Notes: a model not told the origin generated them from the sequence alone. Positions 50,572 to 59,695 are shown, counted from the first letter of the stretch. The stretch: 64,000 bases of DNA from Pullulanibacillus pueri (GCF_014639255.1 NZ_BMFV01000012.1:44836-108835); one strand, 5' to 3'. Program-made: numbers and translations.

Positions 50572-51663
50572 TTATGTAGTGACTTGCTTATGTTCCATGA
50601 CCTTGAAAATCATTAAAATGAATATAACGGACGAAATTAGCATGATGATGCCAGCCATTATCGGGAGTAATACGGGATAGTCGTAGACATTAACCGTTTG
50701 AAAATCTACAAATAACGGCTTAACCTTCATCACATAAGGGAAAGAAAAACTCAAAAGCGTCTTCAACCATTGGACTTGAGTAAACTCCCTAATATAAGGG
50801 AACGCGAATATCCCTGCGCTTATAAAGAATGACATTAATGCATGTTTATTCACAGAAGAAATCAATAAAATAAGTAAGGCAAACCCGAAAGCTGCTAACA
50901 AATGGAGTCCGATCTGAATCAAGTGATACTCTAACAGGTTAAAAGCATATGGAGAACGATGATAGTCAAATAGAATCTGTATCGGTGCCTTCCAGCCTTC
51001 GTTGCCTATTCTGATTATGGTGATAAAAAAGTTATACAGTTCTAATGTAGACACCACACTTAATGTATAGAGCAGCGCTGCTCCTAATTTCGCCCATACT
51101 AAGGCTTTTCTGCCTTTTTTGGTACTCAGTATGTAGTGATCAACGCCAGAGCTATATTCTCTAGAAAAAATCGAAGAAAGACCGATTAAAAGCATGACTC
51201 CCGTTATAAGAAACGATAGGAAACTGATAAAATCAATCATTTGCTGGGGGCCTCTATAATTATACACATAGTTTAAATGATCGACCTTTTGTAGCATGTT
51301 TATTTGCAGTTCAGAGTTATAATGATGTTCGTTCTTAATATTGCTTATTTGTTTTTCATTCGCACTTTCAGTGGAATGTAAGACCGCTATCTCTTCGTAC
51401 ATTCCTAATTTTGATAAGTCTGTAAGCGTGAATGCCGTGTTCTCCAGATTAAATCCTTTACTGAGCACTTGATAGTTCTTTTCAGCCTGTTGAACTTTTT
51501 CCGTTGTTAAGGGGCCTTCCCATCGATGATACACGTCTTTTTTTAAAAGATCGACATTAGGAAAATCAGCAATAAGTGTCGCGAACACGAGTAAAAAAAG
51601 AAAGATAACGTAAAGGCTTTTTTGCTGAAAGATTTTCAAGAGCTCATACTTTAACAGCTGCAT
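50572..51663 (-). CDS. ABC-2 type exporter permease
   Basis: 363-residue permease with one N-terminal helix, a large extracytoplasmic segment (about 35-135, hydrophilic, WEGPLTTEKVQQAEKNY) and five C-terminal helices, the ABC-2 layout. SSIFSREYSSGVDHYILSTKKG is the family's conserved cytoplasmic loop (cited in part: REYSSGVDHYILST). Start set at 51,663, inside the end of the ATPase gene. Last gene of the sigma factor-membrane protein-ATPase-permease operon. Cargo unknown; such sigma-linked exporters often confer resistance to peptides or toxins. Confidence 0.82.
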   Translation of the reverse strand: MQLLKYELLKIFQQKSLYVIFLFLLVFATLIADFPNVDLLKKDVYHRWEGPLTTEKVQQAEKNYQVLSKGFNLENTAFTLTDLSKLGMYEEIAVLHSTESANEKQISNIKNEHHYNSELQINMLQKVDHLNYVYNYRGPQQMIDFISFLSFLITGVMLLIGLSSIFSREYSSGVDHYILSTKKGRKALVWAKLGAALLYTLSVVSTLELYNFFITIIRIGNEGWKAPIQILFDYHRSPYAFNLLEYHLIQIGLHLLAAFGFALLILLISSVNKHALMSFFISAGIFAFPYIREFTQVQWLKTLLSFSFPYVMKVKPLFVDFQTVNVYDYPVLLPIMAGIIMLISSVIFILMIFKVMEHKQVTT

Positions 51664-52534
51664 CTTGGGAGGCCCCCTCATCAAAATGATAGAGATAGAG
51701 ATCTTCTAAGTGCGGAACCTCAGAGATTGCGTGAATATGGGGTCTCGTATCGCTCAAGATCCGCAATTCATATTTCTCCCGCACAAGCGCGATATTCACC
51801 ACTTTATACTTGGATTGCAGCTCTAAAATCTCTCCTTCGCTGACTTGAACGGTCCACACTTTCCCTTCTATCTCATTTAATAACCTTTGCGGTGTATCTT
51901 TTTGAATCAATTGCCCCTCTTTGAGAATGAGAACTTCCTTTGCGATATATTCAATATCAGAGACAATATGGGTTGATAATAAAACAATACGATGAGATGA
52001 TATTCTCGATAGCAAGTTTCGCAATCTTATCCTTTCCTTAGGATCAAGACCTGCGGTTGGTTCGTCGACAATTAATAGTTTAGGATCATTTAATAAGGCT
52101 TGAGCAATTCCGATACGCCGTTTCATACCGCCAGAGTACTTCCCCACTTTTTCCTTGCGCTGCTCTGATAAGCCAACAAGATCAAGAACCTCAGTAACCT
52201 TATCTTGTGTCTCTGCTTTTGTCAGTCCCTTTAAGTAAGCGATATAGCTCAAAAATTTTTCAGCGGTAAAGCTCTTATAAAGACCGACCTGCTGCGGTAA
52301 ATATCCAATAAGCTCACGATAGCGATGCTCCATATCATTGATGTCTTGACCATTGAAAGATATGTGGCCAGAACTCGGATTCATCACAGTGGCAAGGATT
52401 CGCATCAACGTGGTTTTTCCTGAACCATTCGCTCCTAAGATGCCATAAACCCCCGGAGTCAACTCCAAACTAATGTCATCAAGTACAATTTTATCGCCAA
52501 AACACTTAGAGATCTTATCAAGGATTAAGTTCAT
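51644..52534 (-). CDS. ABC-2 type exporter ATPase
   Basis: 296-residue ATPase: Walker A LGANGSGKTTLMR, signature YSGGMKRRIG, Walker B LLIVDEPTAGLD and STHIVSDIE for the H-loop, all intact. DrrA/CcmA-like family serving drug or lipid exporters. The gene overlaps its neighbours on both sides (17 bases with the membrane protein upstream, 20 with the permease), so the operon is translationally coupled. The C-terminal 70 residues (WTVQVSEGEILELQ) form the small domain typical of the group. Confidence 0.93.
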   Translation of the reverse strand: MNLILDKISKCFGDKIVLDDISLELTPGVYGILGANGSGKTTLMRILATVMNPSSGHISFNGQDINDMEHRYRELIGYLPQQVGLYKSFTAEKFLSYIAYLKGLTKAETQDKVTEVLDLVGLSEQRKEKVGKYSGGMKRRIGIAQALLNDPKLLIVDEPTAGLDPKERIRLRNLLSRISSHRIVLLSTHIVSDIEYIAKEVLILKEGQLIQKDTPQRLLNEIEGKVWTVQVSEGEILELQSKYKVVNIALVREKYELRILSDTRPHIHAISEVPHLEDLYLYHFDEGASQDAAVKV

Positions 52535-53345
52535 ATGTCATTCCCCTTTTATACATGTGTGTAATTCTACCAATAATGACAAGGCCGGCGCTGATGGTTA
52601 TGAGAATATAAACCACAGGTGAAAGACTCTCAAGCTTTCCGATAAAATGAGACTGGCTTATTAAGCCACCAAAGGAAATCCAAATCATGAGCGAGGCTGT
52701 GATTGCATAAAAATGACGCAGTCGATTCACTATAATAAAGGCAATTGCTGTCATCACAGTAAACGGAGTTATCCAGAAAAGCAGCAATTTCCATAGCCAG
52801 ATATGATGATAAAAAACAGTAAGTGAAACTGAAATAACAAGATTTATAAGGAGGTTAAAACCACCGATAATGACCATTTTCGATAAAATCATTTCTTGTA
52901 AACTATATTTAAATGACATCTCAAGCTCAGCCATGCCGGTATTCCGACTTTTTAAAGCTTCCATAAGACCGGTCAAAGTCGGAATAGGTGCTAAGATCAT
53001 AATCATTCCATAAGGGTTCTGTTCACCTAAAAACACTGCAGCAAGAGCGACTAAGAAAAAGAGACTATTGGCTACCCAAAATAAAGGTGATATATAAAAG
53101 ATCTCATGTAAGGCCCGCTTAAGGAGCACTGCCATATTTCTAAACATCAGCTCTCTTTTGTTGACTTTGACAGGAACAAAGGGCCTAAGCCTGTCGATTG
53201 TCATCATTATTTCTGCCTCACTTGGATATTCCACATCATACTCATCTAGCAGGGAACCGACGTCTTGTTCTAAATGCAGCAGCTCCTGGTCCCTCAATGC
53301 CACATCTACTAGCCCTTGATCATTTTTGCCTTCTCGCTTGGTCAT
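52518..53345 (-). CDS. Sigma-operon membrane protein, possible anti-sigma factor
   Basis: 275 residues. The N-terminal 90 are cytoplasmic and hydrophilic, with YDVEYPSEAEIMMTIDRLRPFVP, cited in part; the rest holds five or six membrane helices (FWVANSLFFLVALAAVFL onward). It sits between the ECF sigma gene and the ABC exporter, overlapping both (26 and 17 bases). In this position anti-sigma factors or accessory permeases are found; the sigY-yxl operon of B. subtilis has small membrane proteins here. Anti-sigma activity is inferred from position only, and no zinc anti-sigma motif (HxxxCxxC) is present. Start at 53,345 with AGAGG eight bases upstream. Confidence 0.6.
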   Translation of the reverse strand: MTKREGKNDQGLVDVALRDQELLHLEQDVGSLLDEYDVEYPSEAEIMMTIDRLRPFVPVKVNKRELMFRNMAVLLKRALHEIFYISPLFWVANSLFFLVALAAVFLGEQNPYGMIMILAPIPTLTGLMEALKSRNTGMAELEMSFKYSLQEMILSKMVIIGGFNLLINLVISVSLTVFYHHIWLWKLLLFWITPFTVMTAIAFIIVNRLRHFYAITASLMIWISFGGLISQSHFIGKLESLSPVVYILITISAGLVIIGRITHMYKRGMTYELNP

Positions 53346-53889
53346 CCTCTTCACCTCTTTTCAAACTTATTGACAGTTTAGTCAATCCTTGTTTTAATCG
53401 TGATTTTACCGTTGACACACTTGTCTCAGTCAGTGTAGCAATCTCTTTAATCTTCAAATGATGATAGTATTTCAAAATGACTGCCTCCCTCTGATATTCT
53501 GGGAGATTATGAATGGCATGCTTCACTTGTTCTCGCGTTTCTTTTTGTTCAAAAATATAGGAGACGCTCTTTTGCTTACTTTCCAGTGTCTCAGTAAGTT
53601 CAGATTGCTTATTGATCTGCCTATAACCTGCACTTTTCCAGTAGTCTCGACAGTGATTCACAGCAATTGAAAATAACCAACTTTTGAAAGCCCCTTTTTG
53701 CGAATAGGAATGAATGCTTTGCATCATTTTTATAAAAATGTCTTGCGTCAAATCATAAGCCGTTTCTTTGTTTCCAATTTTCCGATAGACAAAGGCATAA
53801 AGGGGTTTATAATATTTTCGAGTTAGTACTTCCATTGCGGCTTGACTTCCTGTGAGTATTTCTTTAATGAGTTCTTGATCCTCAGGCAT
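53320..53889 (-). CDS. ECF-type RNA polymerase sigma factor
   Basis: 189 residues with region 2 (YAFVYRKIGNKETAYDLTQDIFIKMM, cited as NKETAYDLTQDIFIK, about 40-60) and region 4 (HNLPEYQREAVILKYYHHLKIKEIA, TSVSTVKSRLKQGL, about 125-175). It heads a four-gene operon with overlapping frames. Start at 53,889 with GAGGTGG. By analogy with SigY/SigV-type units, its own operon is the likely main target. I looked for an AAC/CGTC promoter pair upstream and found only a lone CGTC near 53,910, so self-regulation is not shown. Confidence 0.9.
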   Translation of the reverse strand: MPEDQELIKEILTGSQAAMEVLTRKYYKPLYAFVYRKIGNKETAYDLTQDIFIKMMQSIHSYSQKGAFKSWLFSIAVNHCRDYWKSAGYRQINKQSELTETLESKQKSVSYIFEQKETREQVKHAIHNLPEYQREAVILKYYHHLKIKEIATLTETSVSTVKSRLKQGLTKLSISLKRGEEDDQARRQK

Positions 53890-54084
53890 TTTGACCACCT
53901 CATAAACTAAGACGAGATTTTATAAAAAAAGATTTAATTTTTTTGTCTTTTTATAGTTTTCATGACATAAAGAGAATCTGATAGCTACCTCTTCCACATC
54001 CAAACCTCTATACTGTAGTGAAAAGAATTTAATAGAAAATCATAAGCTTTATTGATAGTTTAGTTGTTGTGTAATAGTAAAACA

Positions 54085-54213
54085 CTATCGAAAGCTCCAT
54101 CTATACAGAAAGATCGGATTCGCAATTGAAGATCCCTTCATCACTTTAAGTCTTACTGAAGAACATAAAGCACCTCCCATATCGTATCACAAGAATCAGG
54201 AGGTGCTTTTTTC
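54085..54213 (+). ncRNA. Candidate small RNA ending at an orphan terminator
   Basis: TTGATA (54,052-54,057), 17 bases, TAGTAA make a weak promoter; 54,167-54,177 AAAGCACCTCC pairs with 54,199-54,209 GGAGGTGCTTT, followed by TTTTC. All flanking genes are on the minus strand. The remaining bases of the 435-bp gap (53,890-54,324) show nothing else. It may instead be a bidirectional terminator of the propeller-like gene. Confidence 0.3.
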
Positions 54214-54324
54214 ATTTATTAAGTTTGAACTCATTTTCAGAGGCTCTCTTTTATGCACTAAGGGTTTTCTTTTTCCAATAGAAAGATAACATTCCCAGCA
54301 ATCAAGTAACCGTTATTCCAATTT

Positions 54325-55290
54325 TCAATGCAAATGAATCGAAAAAATACTGTTGAGCCCGTAATCCTCTAACGGTAATTGCCATAGTAGTCTTTTCTTT
54401 TTTAAATCATAACAGGCGACCCTTGTAGGTAAAACACCGTAGCCGGCCCTACTCCTGCCCTCTCCTTCATTACCAGCTGAGTTACTCGGTCGTAATCTAG
54501 AAAAACCAATAATCACTTTATTGTTATTAAGCACCTGGATTCCTCTACACCATCCAAGGGGCTTATTATAATTTGTAAATTTCGTTAAATCGCGTATCGC
54601 TCTAATTCTGTAGGTGCGAGCATCGACAATGACAACCGTGCCATCAACCCGAGTGAAGTAGATAAAATTACCAACGACAACGCCGTCATGAATTAAGGCC
54701 TTGCCAATATATATACGCTTAGATGGATCGGTTAAACAAATGACATCTTTTTGTAAGCAACGTGTCGCCCAAACATGACCATTTAATTCAAATACATAAT
54801 TAGGATGCGCTTCATGTGGTTTAGTGGTTGGGACTTTTCTGTAATCTATATTTTTAGAAAATCTTACCCATGGATCTTTACCTAACACATTCCATTCCTC
54901 TAAAACGTCTCCTTCATAATTGATCTTCAAGACCAAATCCAATCCCGTGCTTACGACCAAAAGGTTTCCATCTTTTGATGGTCGAACATGGTGGAGGTCA
55001 TTAAAGCAAGGTAATGAAATATAGTGTAATTGTTTGAAATCTGGAAGTGAGTAAACAATGACTTCAGTCTGTGTACACGTGTAAAGTCTATTACCTTCGA
55101 CTGTCCCTGCTTTAAAAAGAATGGACGGGTCTGGCTCGGGACAAACGTTTTGAGGAGAAACATAGTCTAAGCAAGGTTGAACGTGCATATTCTCAAGATC
55201 GACCTTCAAAATTTTCCCCTTTTGAAATTGTCGCCACTCTTCTTGGATTTCCCCTTTTTGCTGACCTCCTAATATATATAAATAGCTCAT
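54325..55290 (-). CDS. Propeller-like protein of a spore glycan operon
   Basis: 321-residue soluble protein with repeated four-stranded sheet patterns (GNRLYTCTQTEVIVYSLPDF, LVVSTGLDLVLKINYEGDVLEEW, FIYFTRVDGTVVIVDARTYR, each cited in part), suggesting a beta-propeller of six or seven blades. No catalytic motif is obvious. TIGR03032/DUF4915-like proteins of this build occur beside glycosyltransferases; I cannot name a reaction. Third gene of the unit that starts with the WcbI-like gene and has a sigma-K-like promoter. Possibly a modifying or scaffolding enzyme for the surface polysaccharide. Confidence 0.6.
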   Translation of the reverse strand: MSYLYILGGQQKGEIQEEWRQFQKGKILKVDLENMHVQPCLDYVSPQNVCPEPDPSILFKAGTVEGNRLYTCTQTEVIVYSLPDFKQLHYISLPCFNDLHHVRPSKDGNLLVVSTGLDLVLKINYEGDVLEEWNVLGKDPWVRFSKNIDYRKVPTTKPHEAHPNYVFELNGHVWATRCLQKDVICLTDPSKRIYIGKALIHDGVVVGNFIYFTRVDGTVVIVDARTYRIRAIRDLTKFTNYNKPLGWCRGIQVLNNNKVIIGFSRLRPSNSAGNEGEGRSRAGYGVLPTRVACYDLKKKRLLWQLPLEDYGLNSIFSIHLH

Positions 55291-55338
55291 TATACATCAC
55301 CCTCTTTAAATCTATTCTAGCTAGACAAACAAAAATGG

Positions 55339-56535
55339 TTAAGAGTGGAGCTGTTCTTGAAAGACTGAAATCGTCTCATCAATCATGCGATTTAAATTCC
55401 ATTTTTTCATAGCCCATTCTTGTCCGTTTGTTCCAAGGGAGTTTCTCAGTGCTTTATGATTCACTAATCTTTTTAAATTGGTATATAAACCTTCAGCACT
55501 TTTTGCAGGTGCCAGCAACCCTGTTTTTTTATCCTGTATCATTTCAGGAATTCCCCCTACGGCTGTAGCTACTATTGGCTTTCCTGCAAGCTGAGCTTCC
55601 ATTACCGCAAAAGGTTGGTTTTCCTGCAAACTTGAGAGGACAACAATATCTGCTCTTTTTAATAGGGCAGGAACATTATTTTGATACCCAAGAAACACAA
55701 CATGATCTTTCAAACCTAGAGTTTCGACTTGGGTTTTCAATTCTTTTTCTAAATGGCCATCACCGATCAGCCAACAAACCCAATGAGGGGTATCTTTTAA
55801 TTTTGCGAGAGCTTCCAATAAATGTTCGTGTCCCTTAACTTTTGTCAGCCTTGCTGGACATACTATGACTGTCTTCTTAGGGTCGTGAGGAAAATGGACC
55901 GCTTCATCCATCTTTGCTTCAAATTGTTCAATATCCATCCCATGTGGTACAACCATGAGTTTATTAGCAGCAACTTTAAATGTTTCAACCATAAAATTTT
56001 TCATCCATTCAGATGGGACAATCCATAAGTCACAAGATCGGATAGCTTTCGATTCGTAATTGACTGAAAATTTATAAACTTGAGAGTCGCTGTTTATCTC
56101 ACCTGCAAGTAATCTATTATAAATAGGCGTGCCGTGAATCATCCCAATAAGTGGGGTTTTTTTAGGTTTTACAAAGGACAACGCATAAGCCGTTTGAATA
56201 TCTTGAGCGTAAATGACATCGTATTGTTCTAATCCAAAGGCTAAAGCCACATCACCATAAATATGCCGATCCGTTTCTACCTGTCTAAAATAGGGATCTA
56301 ATCGGGCGAGTTGGCTAATTCTTTTTTGAATCTCAGGTTTAAGTTTATATTGTAATTTTCTTGAATCAAAACTATGATGATGCTCATTCAAGAAAAAACG
56401 AGAGATTGAGTGACGTGCAAGTAAATCAACTTTGTGTCCCTTGCGTTCAAGTCCATGCTTTAACTGACTAATATACGCCGAAACGCCTCCAATATTGGGA
56501 TATTTAAATCGTGATGCAATAAGAATCTTCATCAT
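55339..56535 (-). CDS. GT4-family glycosyltransferase (spore glycan operon)
   Basis: 398-residue GT-B fold enzyme. Shows SRFKYPNIGGVSAYISQL at the acceptor side, MVVPHGMDIEQFE, IVCPARLTKVKGHEHLLEAL, LIGDGHLEKEL and the donor loop SSLQENQPFAVMEAQLAGKPI (cited in part). It parallels the GT4 at 39,783 motif for motif but lacks that protein's C-terminal tail, so the two are older paralogues. Middle gene of the WcbI-GT4-propeller unit, 25 bases from the first gene. The donor sugar is unknown. Confidence 0.88.
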   Translation of the reverse strand: MMKILIASRFKYPNIGGVSAYISQLKHGLERKGHKVDLLARHSISRFFLNEHHHSFDSRKLQYKLKPEIQKRISQLARLDPYFRQVETDRHIYGDVALAFGLEQYDVIYAQDIQTAYALSFVKPKKTPLIGMIHGTPIYNRLLAGEINSDSQVYKFSVNYESKAIRSCDLWIVPSEWMKNFMVETFKVAANKLMVVPHGMDIEQFEAKMDEAVHFPHDPKKTVIVCPARLTKVKGHEHLLEALAKLKDTPHWVCWLIGDGHLEKELKTQVETLGLKDHVVFLGYQNNVPALLKRADIVVLSSLQENQPFAVMEAQLAGKPIVATAVGGIPEMIQDKKTGLLAPAKSAEGLYTNLKRLVNHKALRNSLGTNGQEWAMKKWNLNRMIDETISVFQEQLHS

Positions 56536-56560
56536 TGAAAAATTCCCTTCTTAAAATAAT

Positions 56561-57388
56561 CTATAGATGTTCATATAAATGTTTATTTTTTTTAAGGAAC
56601 TCAATGTGTTTTTTCATATAGTTAGAAAAATTCATCGGCATATTATTGTAGGCTGTAAACTTATCTTCAGGCTTGGCAAAGGTTAAGTTCAATTGTTTCA
56701 TAACACTAGGATAGATAGGCAAAATATGCCTCCTGAAATCCGTATGATGGACGATATAACCTATTTCTTTAGCTGGTAACCCAATTTTAGATAGAATTTT
56801 CATGGCTACATATCGAATCACATGGTAATTTGGATGATTCAGAGTGAAAAACAAATGAACGTCTTGATAATGCCGTTCGATAAAATTATCCAAAGTGACA
56901 TCAAGTTCACTTGAACGTCTCTTTAATTCATTCAGGCTAGCCTGAACATTCGTTTTCAGTTCCTTTGCTGAATAAAAATTCTCATCAGAGATAATGGAGA
57001 GTATTTCTGAATCACTTTTTCCTTCCTTTAATAATTCAACGACATTTTTATCAACATAGGGTTTAATCCCTTTAGCAAACTGTGGATGATAACCCGTAAA
57101 ATAAGAAACGGGAAAAGTAATGGTTGTACATTTATCAGGCAACTGTTTTAAAATGTAATCCGTTGAAAGGTAAGGACCAAAAGTGTTGCTCACTTTTTGG
57201 TATAAGAACAAATCACAATCTTTTATTTCTTTTAATTGACTCTCATTCAAGCCTGTTTTAGGATCACATAGATGAACAGGAGGGACTTCAATCATCGTGT
57301 AGGCTTCTCTAAAGGATTTTGATGACATTAAATATTGACGTATAGGATCTATTTGACAGTTCCCATAAACAAGACATTTTTTTTTCAA
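56561..57388 (-). CDS. WcbI-like polysaccharide biosynthesis acetyltransferase
   Basis: 275-residue protein of the WcbI type: CLVYGNCQIDPIRQYL with the catalytic-type Cys near the N-terminus (GNCQ), and FFTLNHPNYHVIRYVAM plus VHHTDFRRHILPIYPSV (cited in part) in the C-terminal half. WcbI of Burkholderia capsule clusters binds CoA and is thought to acetylate the polysaccharide. TTG start with AAGGAGG. First gene of a three-gene glycan unit, behind a sigma-K-like promoter, so the acetylated glycan is probably made in the mother cell for the spore surface. Confidence 0.8.
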   Translation of the reverse strand: MKKKCLVYGNCQIDPIRQYLMSSKSFREAYTMIEVPPVHLCDPKTGLNESQLKEIKDCDLFLYQKVSNTFGPYLSTDYILKQLPDKCTTITFPVSYFTGYHPQFAKGIKPYVDKNVVELLKEGKSDSEILSIISDENFYSAKELKTNVQASLNELKRRSSELDVTLDNFIERHYQDVHLFFTLNHPNYHVIRYVAMKILSKIGLPAKEIGYIVHHTDFRRHILPIYPSVMKQLNLTFAKPEDKFTAYNNMPMNFSNYMKKHIEFLKKNKHLYEHL

Positions 57389-57427
57389 AAAAAATCCTCC
57401 TTAATGATTGATGTTCACTTATGTCAA

Positions 57428-57455
57428 TAGCATATGAGTGGTTCAAAAGCATTGT
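57428..57455 (-). promoter_or_regulatory. Sigma-K-like promoter of the WcbI-GT4-propeller unit
   Basis: On the minus strand AC (57,454-57,455), 17 bases, CATATGCTA (57,428-57,436), matching AC-N16/17-CATANNNTA. About 40 bases before the TTG start. Confidence 0.55.
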
Positions 57456-57788
57456 GAAATAAATAGACTCATACGCTTAAAAATAGGTTAATGAAATGAT
57501 AAAAGAGTGTATGAGTTAGTCACTTCCTAAAATGTGCGAGTTAAGGCGTTATTCTTGTAACAATGCAAGAATTGGTAGAGTTTTTCAAAACCCTTCAGGG
57601 TTGAGTCATTTAGTCTAGGAACTTAAGAGGATTAATGAGGAAGATAAGCTGAGATGTTGATGAGCTAAATAAAAAATGACACTCTAAGACGTTCAAGTGT
57701 CAAAATAAGCAATCAAACTATATATGGACCTACTCTATAAAGAACAGTATGTTTTAAAAATTGATTTACCGCATCGCCACTATCCGAT

Positions 57789-57978
57789 CATGCATCACGA
57801 TGAAATGTTTGGCAAGAGGCGCCGTGCTTCGTCGGCCAATTTCATTTGTACAGATATAACTTGAGTCAAATGATTGATTTCCTTTTTTAATGCGTGTGAC
57901 GTTTCTGGATTGAATGTTATTAAAGCTTGCATTAACTTTGGAACTTCCCAAGCACTTCTTAAAGCAACAGAGATACAA
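57789..57978 (-). pseudogene. Possible remnant of a small gene after dinB
   Basis: Between dinB and the glycan operon (gap 57,389-57,997) one minus-strand frame reads like real protein (EVPKLMQALITFNPE, then LKKEINHLTQVISVQMKLAD) for about 60 codons, but it has no start: the only nearby ATG (57,987) with GAGGTA before it is in another frame and hits a stop after eight codons. A frameshift near its beginning would explain this. No family recognised. The rest of the gap is AT-rich with nothing clear. Confidence 0.35.
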
Positions 57979-57997
57979 TGGGCATTACCTCATCAAT

Positions 57998-58528
57998 TTA
58001 TTTTTGATATTCATTTTTTAATTCCCGCAGTAATTGAAATATTTGACCTCTATGATGCGCTTCATGTTCGATTAAATGATACACGACCCACTCAGGAGTA
58101 ATTTCATACTGCTCTATCACTCTTGGCTTCCGCCAGTCTACAAGATCCATAGAACGAAAATGAGAAAGGAATACTTCCCGTACTTTACTGAGCCGATCAA
58201 AGTGGTTCTCTAGGCTCTCGCCCTCAATATGGCTTAAAAAGCCATCTTCCGTTGCGAATGCTACTGGGAACAAAGCTTTAATTTCGGGGTCCCACTCACT
58301 ACAAAGAACCTCCTCATATAACCAATCCGCCTCAACCAAGGCAATATGATACAGTAATGAACCTATCGATTGTCTTTCTCCTAGTGTTGAATCAAGAAGT
58401 GATTGACTGATCCCTGTTAATTTTGTGATGATATCACGGCGAACCTCTTCTAACCCCCAAAGCCAACGGCTGATTTCTTCTTCTTTACATCCTGGCAGCA
58501 CGGAGACGCTTAGCCTCTTTTTTTCCAT
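57998..58528 (-). CDS. DinB-family protein
   Basis: 176-residue four-helix-bundle protein of the DinB/YfiT superfamily. The metal-site histidines are in SLLYHIALVEADWLYE and LIEHEAHHRGQI, the usual H...HxxxH set. Members include thiol transferases (bacillithiol S-transferase type) and proteins of unknown role. Start at 58,528 with GGAGGG upstream. Nothing in the context narrows the substrate. Confidence 0.82.
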   Translation of the reverse strand: MEKKRLSVSVLPGCKEEEISRWLWGLEEVRRDIITKLTGISQSLLDSTLGERQSIGSLLYHIALVEADWLYEEVLCSEWDPEIKALFPVAFATEDGFLSHIEGESLENHFDRLSKVREVFLSHFRSMDLVDWRKPRVIEQYEITPEWVVYHLIEHEAHHRGQIFQLLRELKNEYQK

Positions 58529-58619
58529 ACGTTTCCCTCCACGGTTCATGACTTTTATTTTCTATATTCTTCTTTCTATATTCTTCAAGGATCAAACCAT
58601 CTCCTACACAGGGTGAGCA

Positions 58620-59579
58620 TTATTCACAAACGATGACCTGCCGCTTAAACTTTGCTTTTAAGACATCACAGCGATCCACAATGTTAAATCCGGCATTCTT
58701 AATGATATCATCGATGGGCTCGACCGTTACAATGACCATCCTTTCAGTTAATTTCCTGGCACTCTGAAGCATTTCAAGCTGTTCTTCTTTTGAGACTACA
58801 GAGCATAAATTATAAGGCATATCAATAATGGCTACATTAAAATGACCTGACATTTCGCGGATATCCTTTAAGATGACGTCACCTTTTAGACCGAAATAGG
58901 CAATGTTTTCACGCGCGCCCTTCATCACAAGCGGATTATTATCACTTCCGACAATATCGATGCCCATTGATAAAGCCTCAACTAAGACGGTCCCGATCCC
59001 ACAACAAGGATCAATGACCCTCAGGCCATTAGGGTTGGGAACGGCAATGTTGACAATAGCTCGAGCCACGCGCGTGCTCAGTGCGGTTGAATACTGATGG
59101 GGCTTCTTTTGATGGTGATACCAAAGGCTTTTATTTTCGAGATACGTACCGAATATCCATTGTCCTTTGAATTTCGCAAGAGCAAACACGATGTCTGGCT
59201 GTTTTAAATCAGCCGTTCCACGGATGCTAAGACCGACCTGCCGTTCTATTTTACGTCTTTCTTCATAGCCTATCTTTTCATGCGAATCGCCATAGACGAG
59301 ATTCATAACCCTTACTTTAAAAAACAATGTCACAGCGGGCAATGCCTTTATTTTTTCTATAAGTTGTTCTAATGTCGCAGCTTTCAAAATGACACCTAAT
59401 CTTTCTTTTATAAAAGGACTCCTGCTCGGATCAATCTTTAATGGACTTTCTATTATTTTAGCTTCAGTATCGACTTTAAAAAGCATCCGTCTCTCTAAGT
59501 AACATAAGGCAAGTTCTTCCTCGGGTCCTGAAAAAGTATAGATGTATGTCGTCGGTTCAAATTTTCTCGTTGATGTCAT
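58620..59579 (-). CDS. TRM11-like SAM-dependent RNA methyltransferase
   Basis: 319 residues: an N-terminal THUMP-like region (about 1-150, GPEEELALCYLERRML, TLFFKVRVMNLVYGD) and a Rossmann methyltransferase domain with RVIDPCCGIGTVLVEAL (motif I), GSDNNPLVMKGAREN (motif II) and IIDMPYNLCS (motif IV, DPPY-like). The layout is that of TRM11/YtxK-like N2-guanine methyltransferases of tRNA. The DMPY form of motif IV is slightly unusual (DPPY/NPPY is common). GGAGGTAAAGG precedes the ATG. Monocistronic. Confidence 0.82.
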   Translation of the reverse strand: MTSTRKFEPTTYIYTFSGPEEELALCYLERRMLFKVDTEAKIIESPLKIDPSRSPFIKERLGVILKAATLEQLIEKIKALPAVTLFFKVRVMNLVYGDSHEKIGYEERRKIERQVGLSIRGTADLKQPDIVFALAKFKGQWIFGTYLENKSLWYHHQKKPHQYSTALSTRVARAIVNIAVPNPNGLRVIDPCCGIGTVLVEALSMGIDIVGSDNNPLVMKGARENIAYFGLKGDVILKDIREMSGHFNVAIIDMPYNLCSVVSKEEQLEMLQSARKLTERMVIVTVEPIDDIIKNAGFNIVDRCDVLKAKFKRQVIVCE

Positions 59580-59695
59580 CCTTTACCTCCAATGTCCTAA
59601 AACCTCTTCTGATGAAATCAATTCTTCTTAAAAAATGTACACGTTTAAACTTTATAGTTCTGATAAATCAATATAAGGAGATCCTATCTACGAGC

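Noticed and set aside
53890..53960. ECF autoregulatory promoter (AAC then CGTC) before the sigma gene
   Set aside because: A CGTC box is present near 53,910 but no AAC-type -35 lies 15-17 bases upstream.
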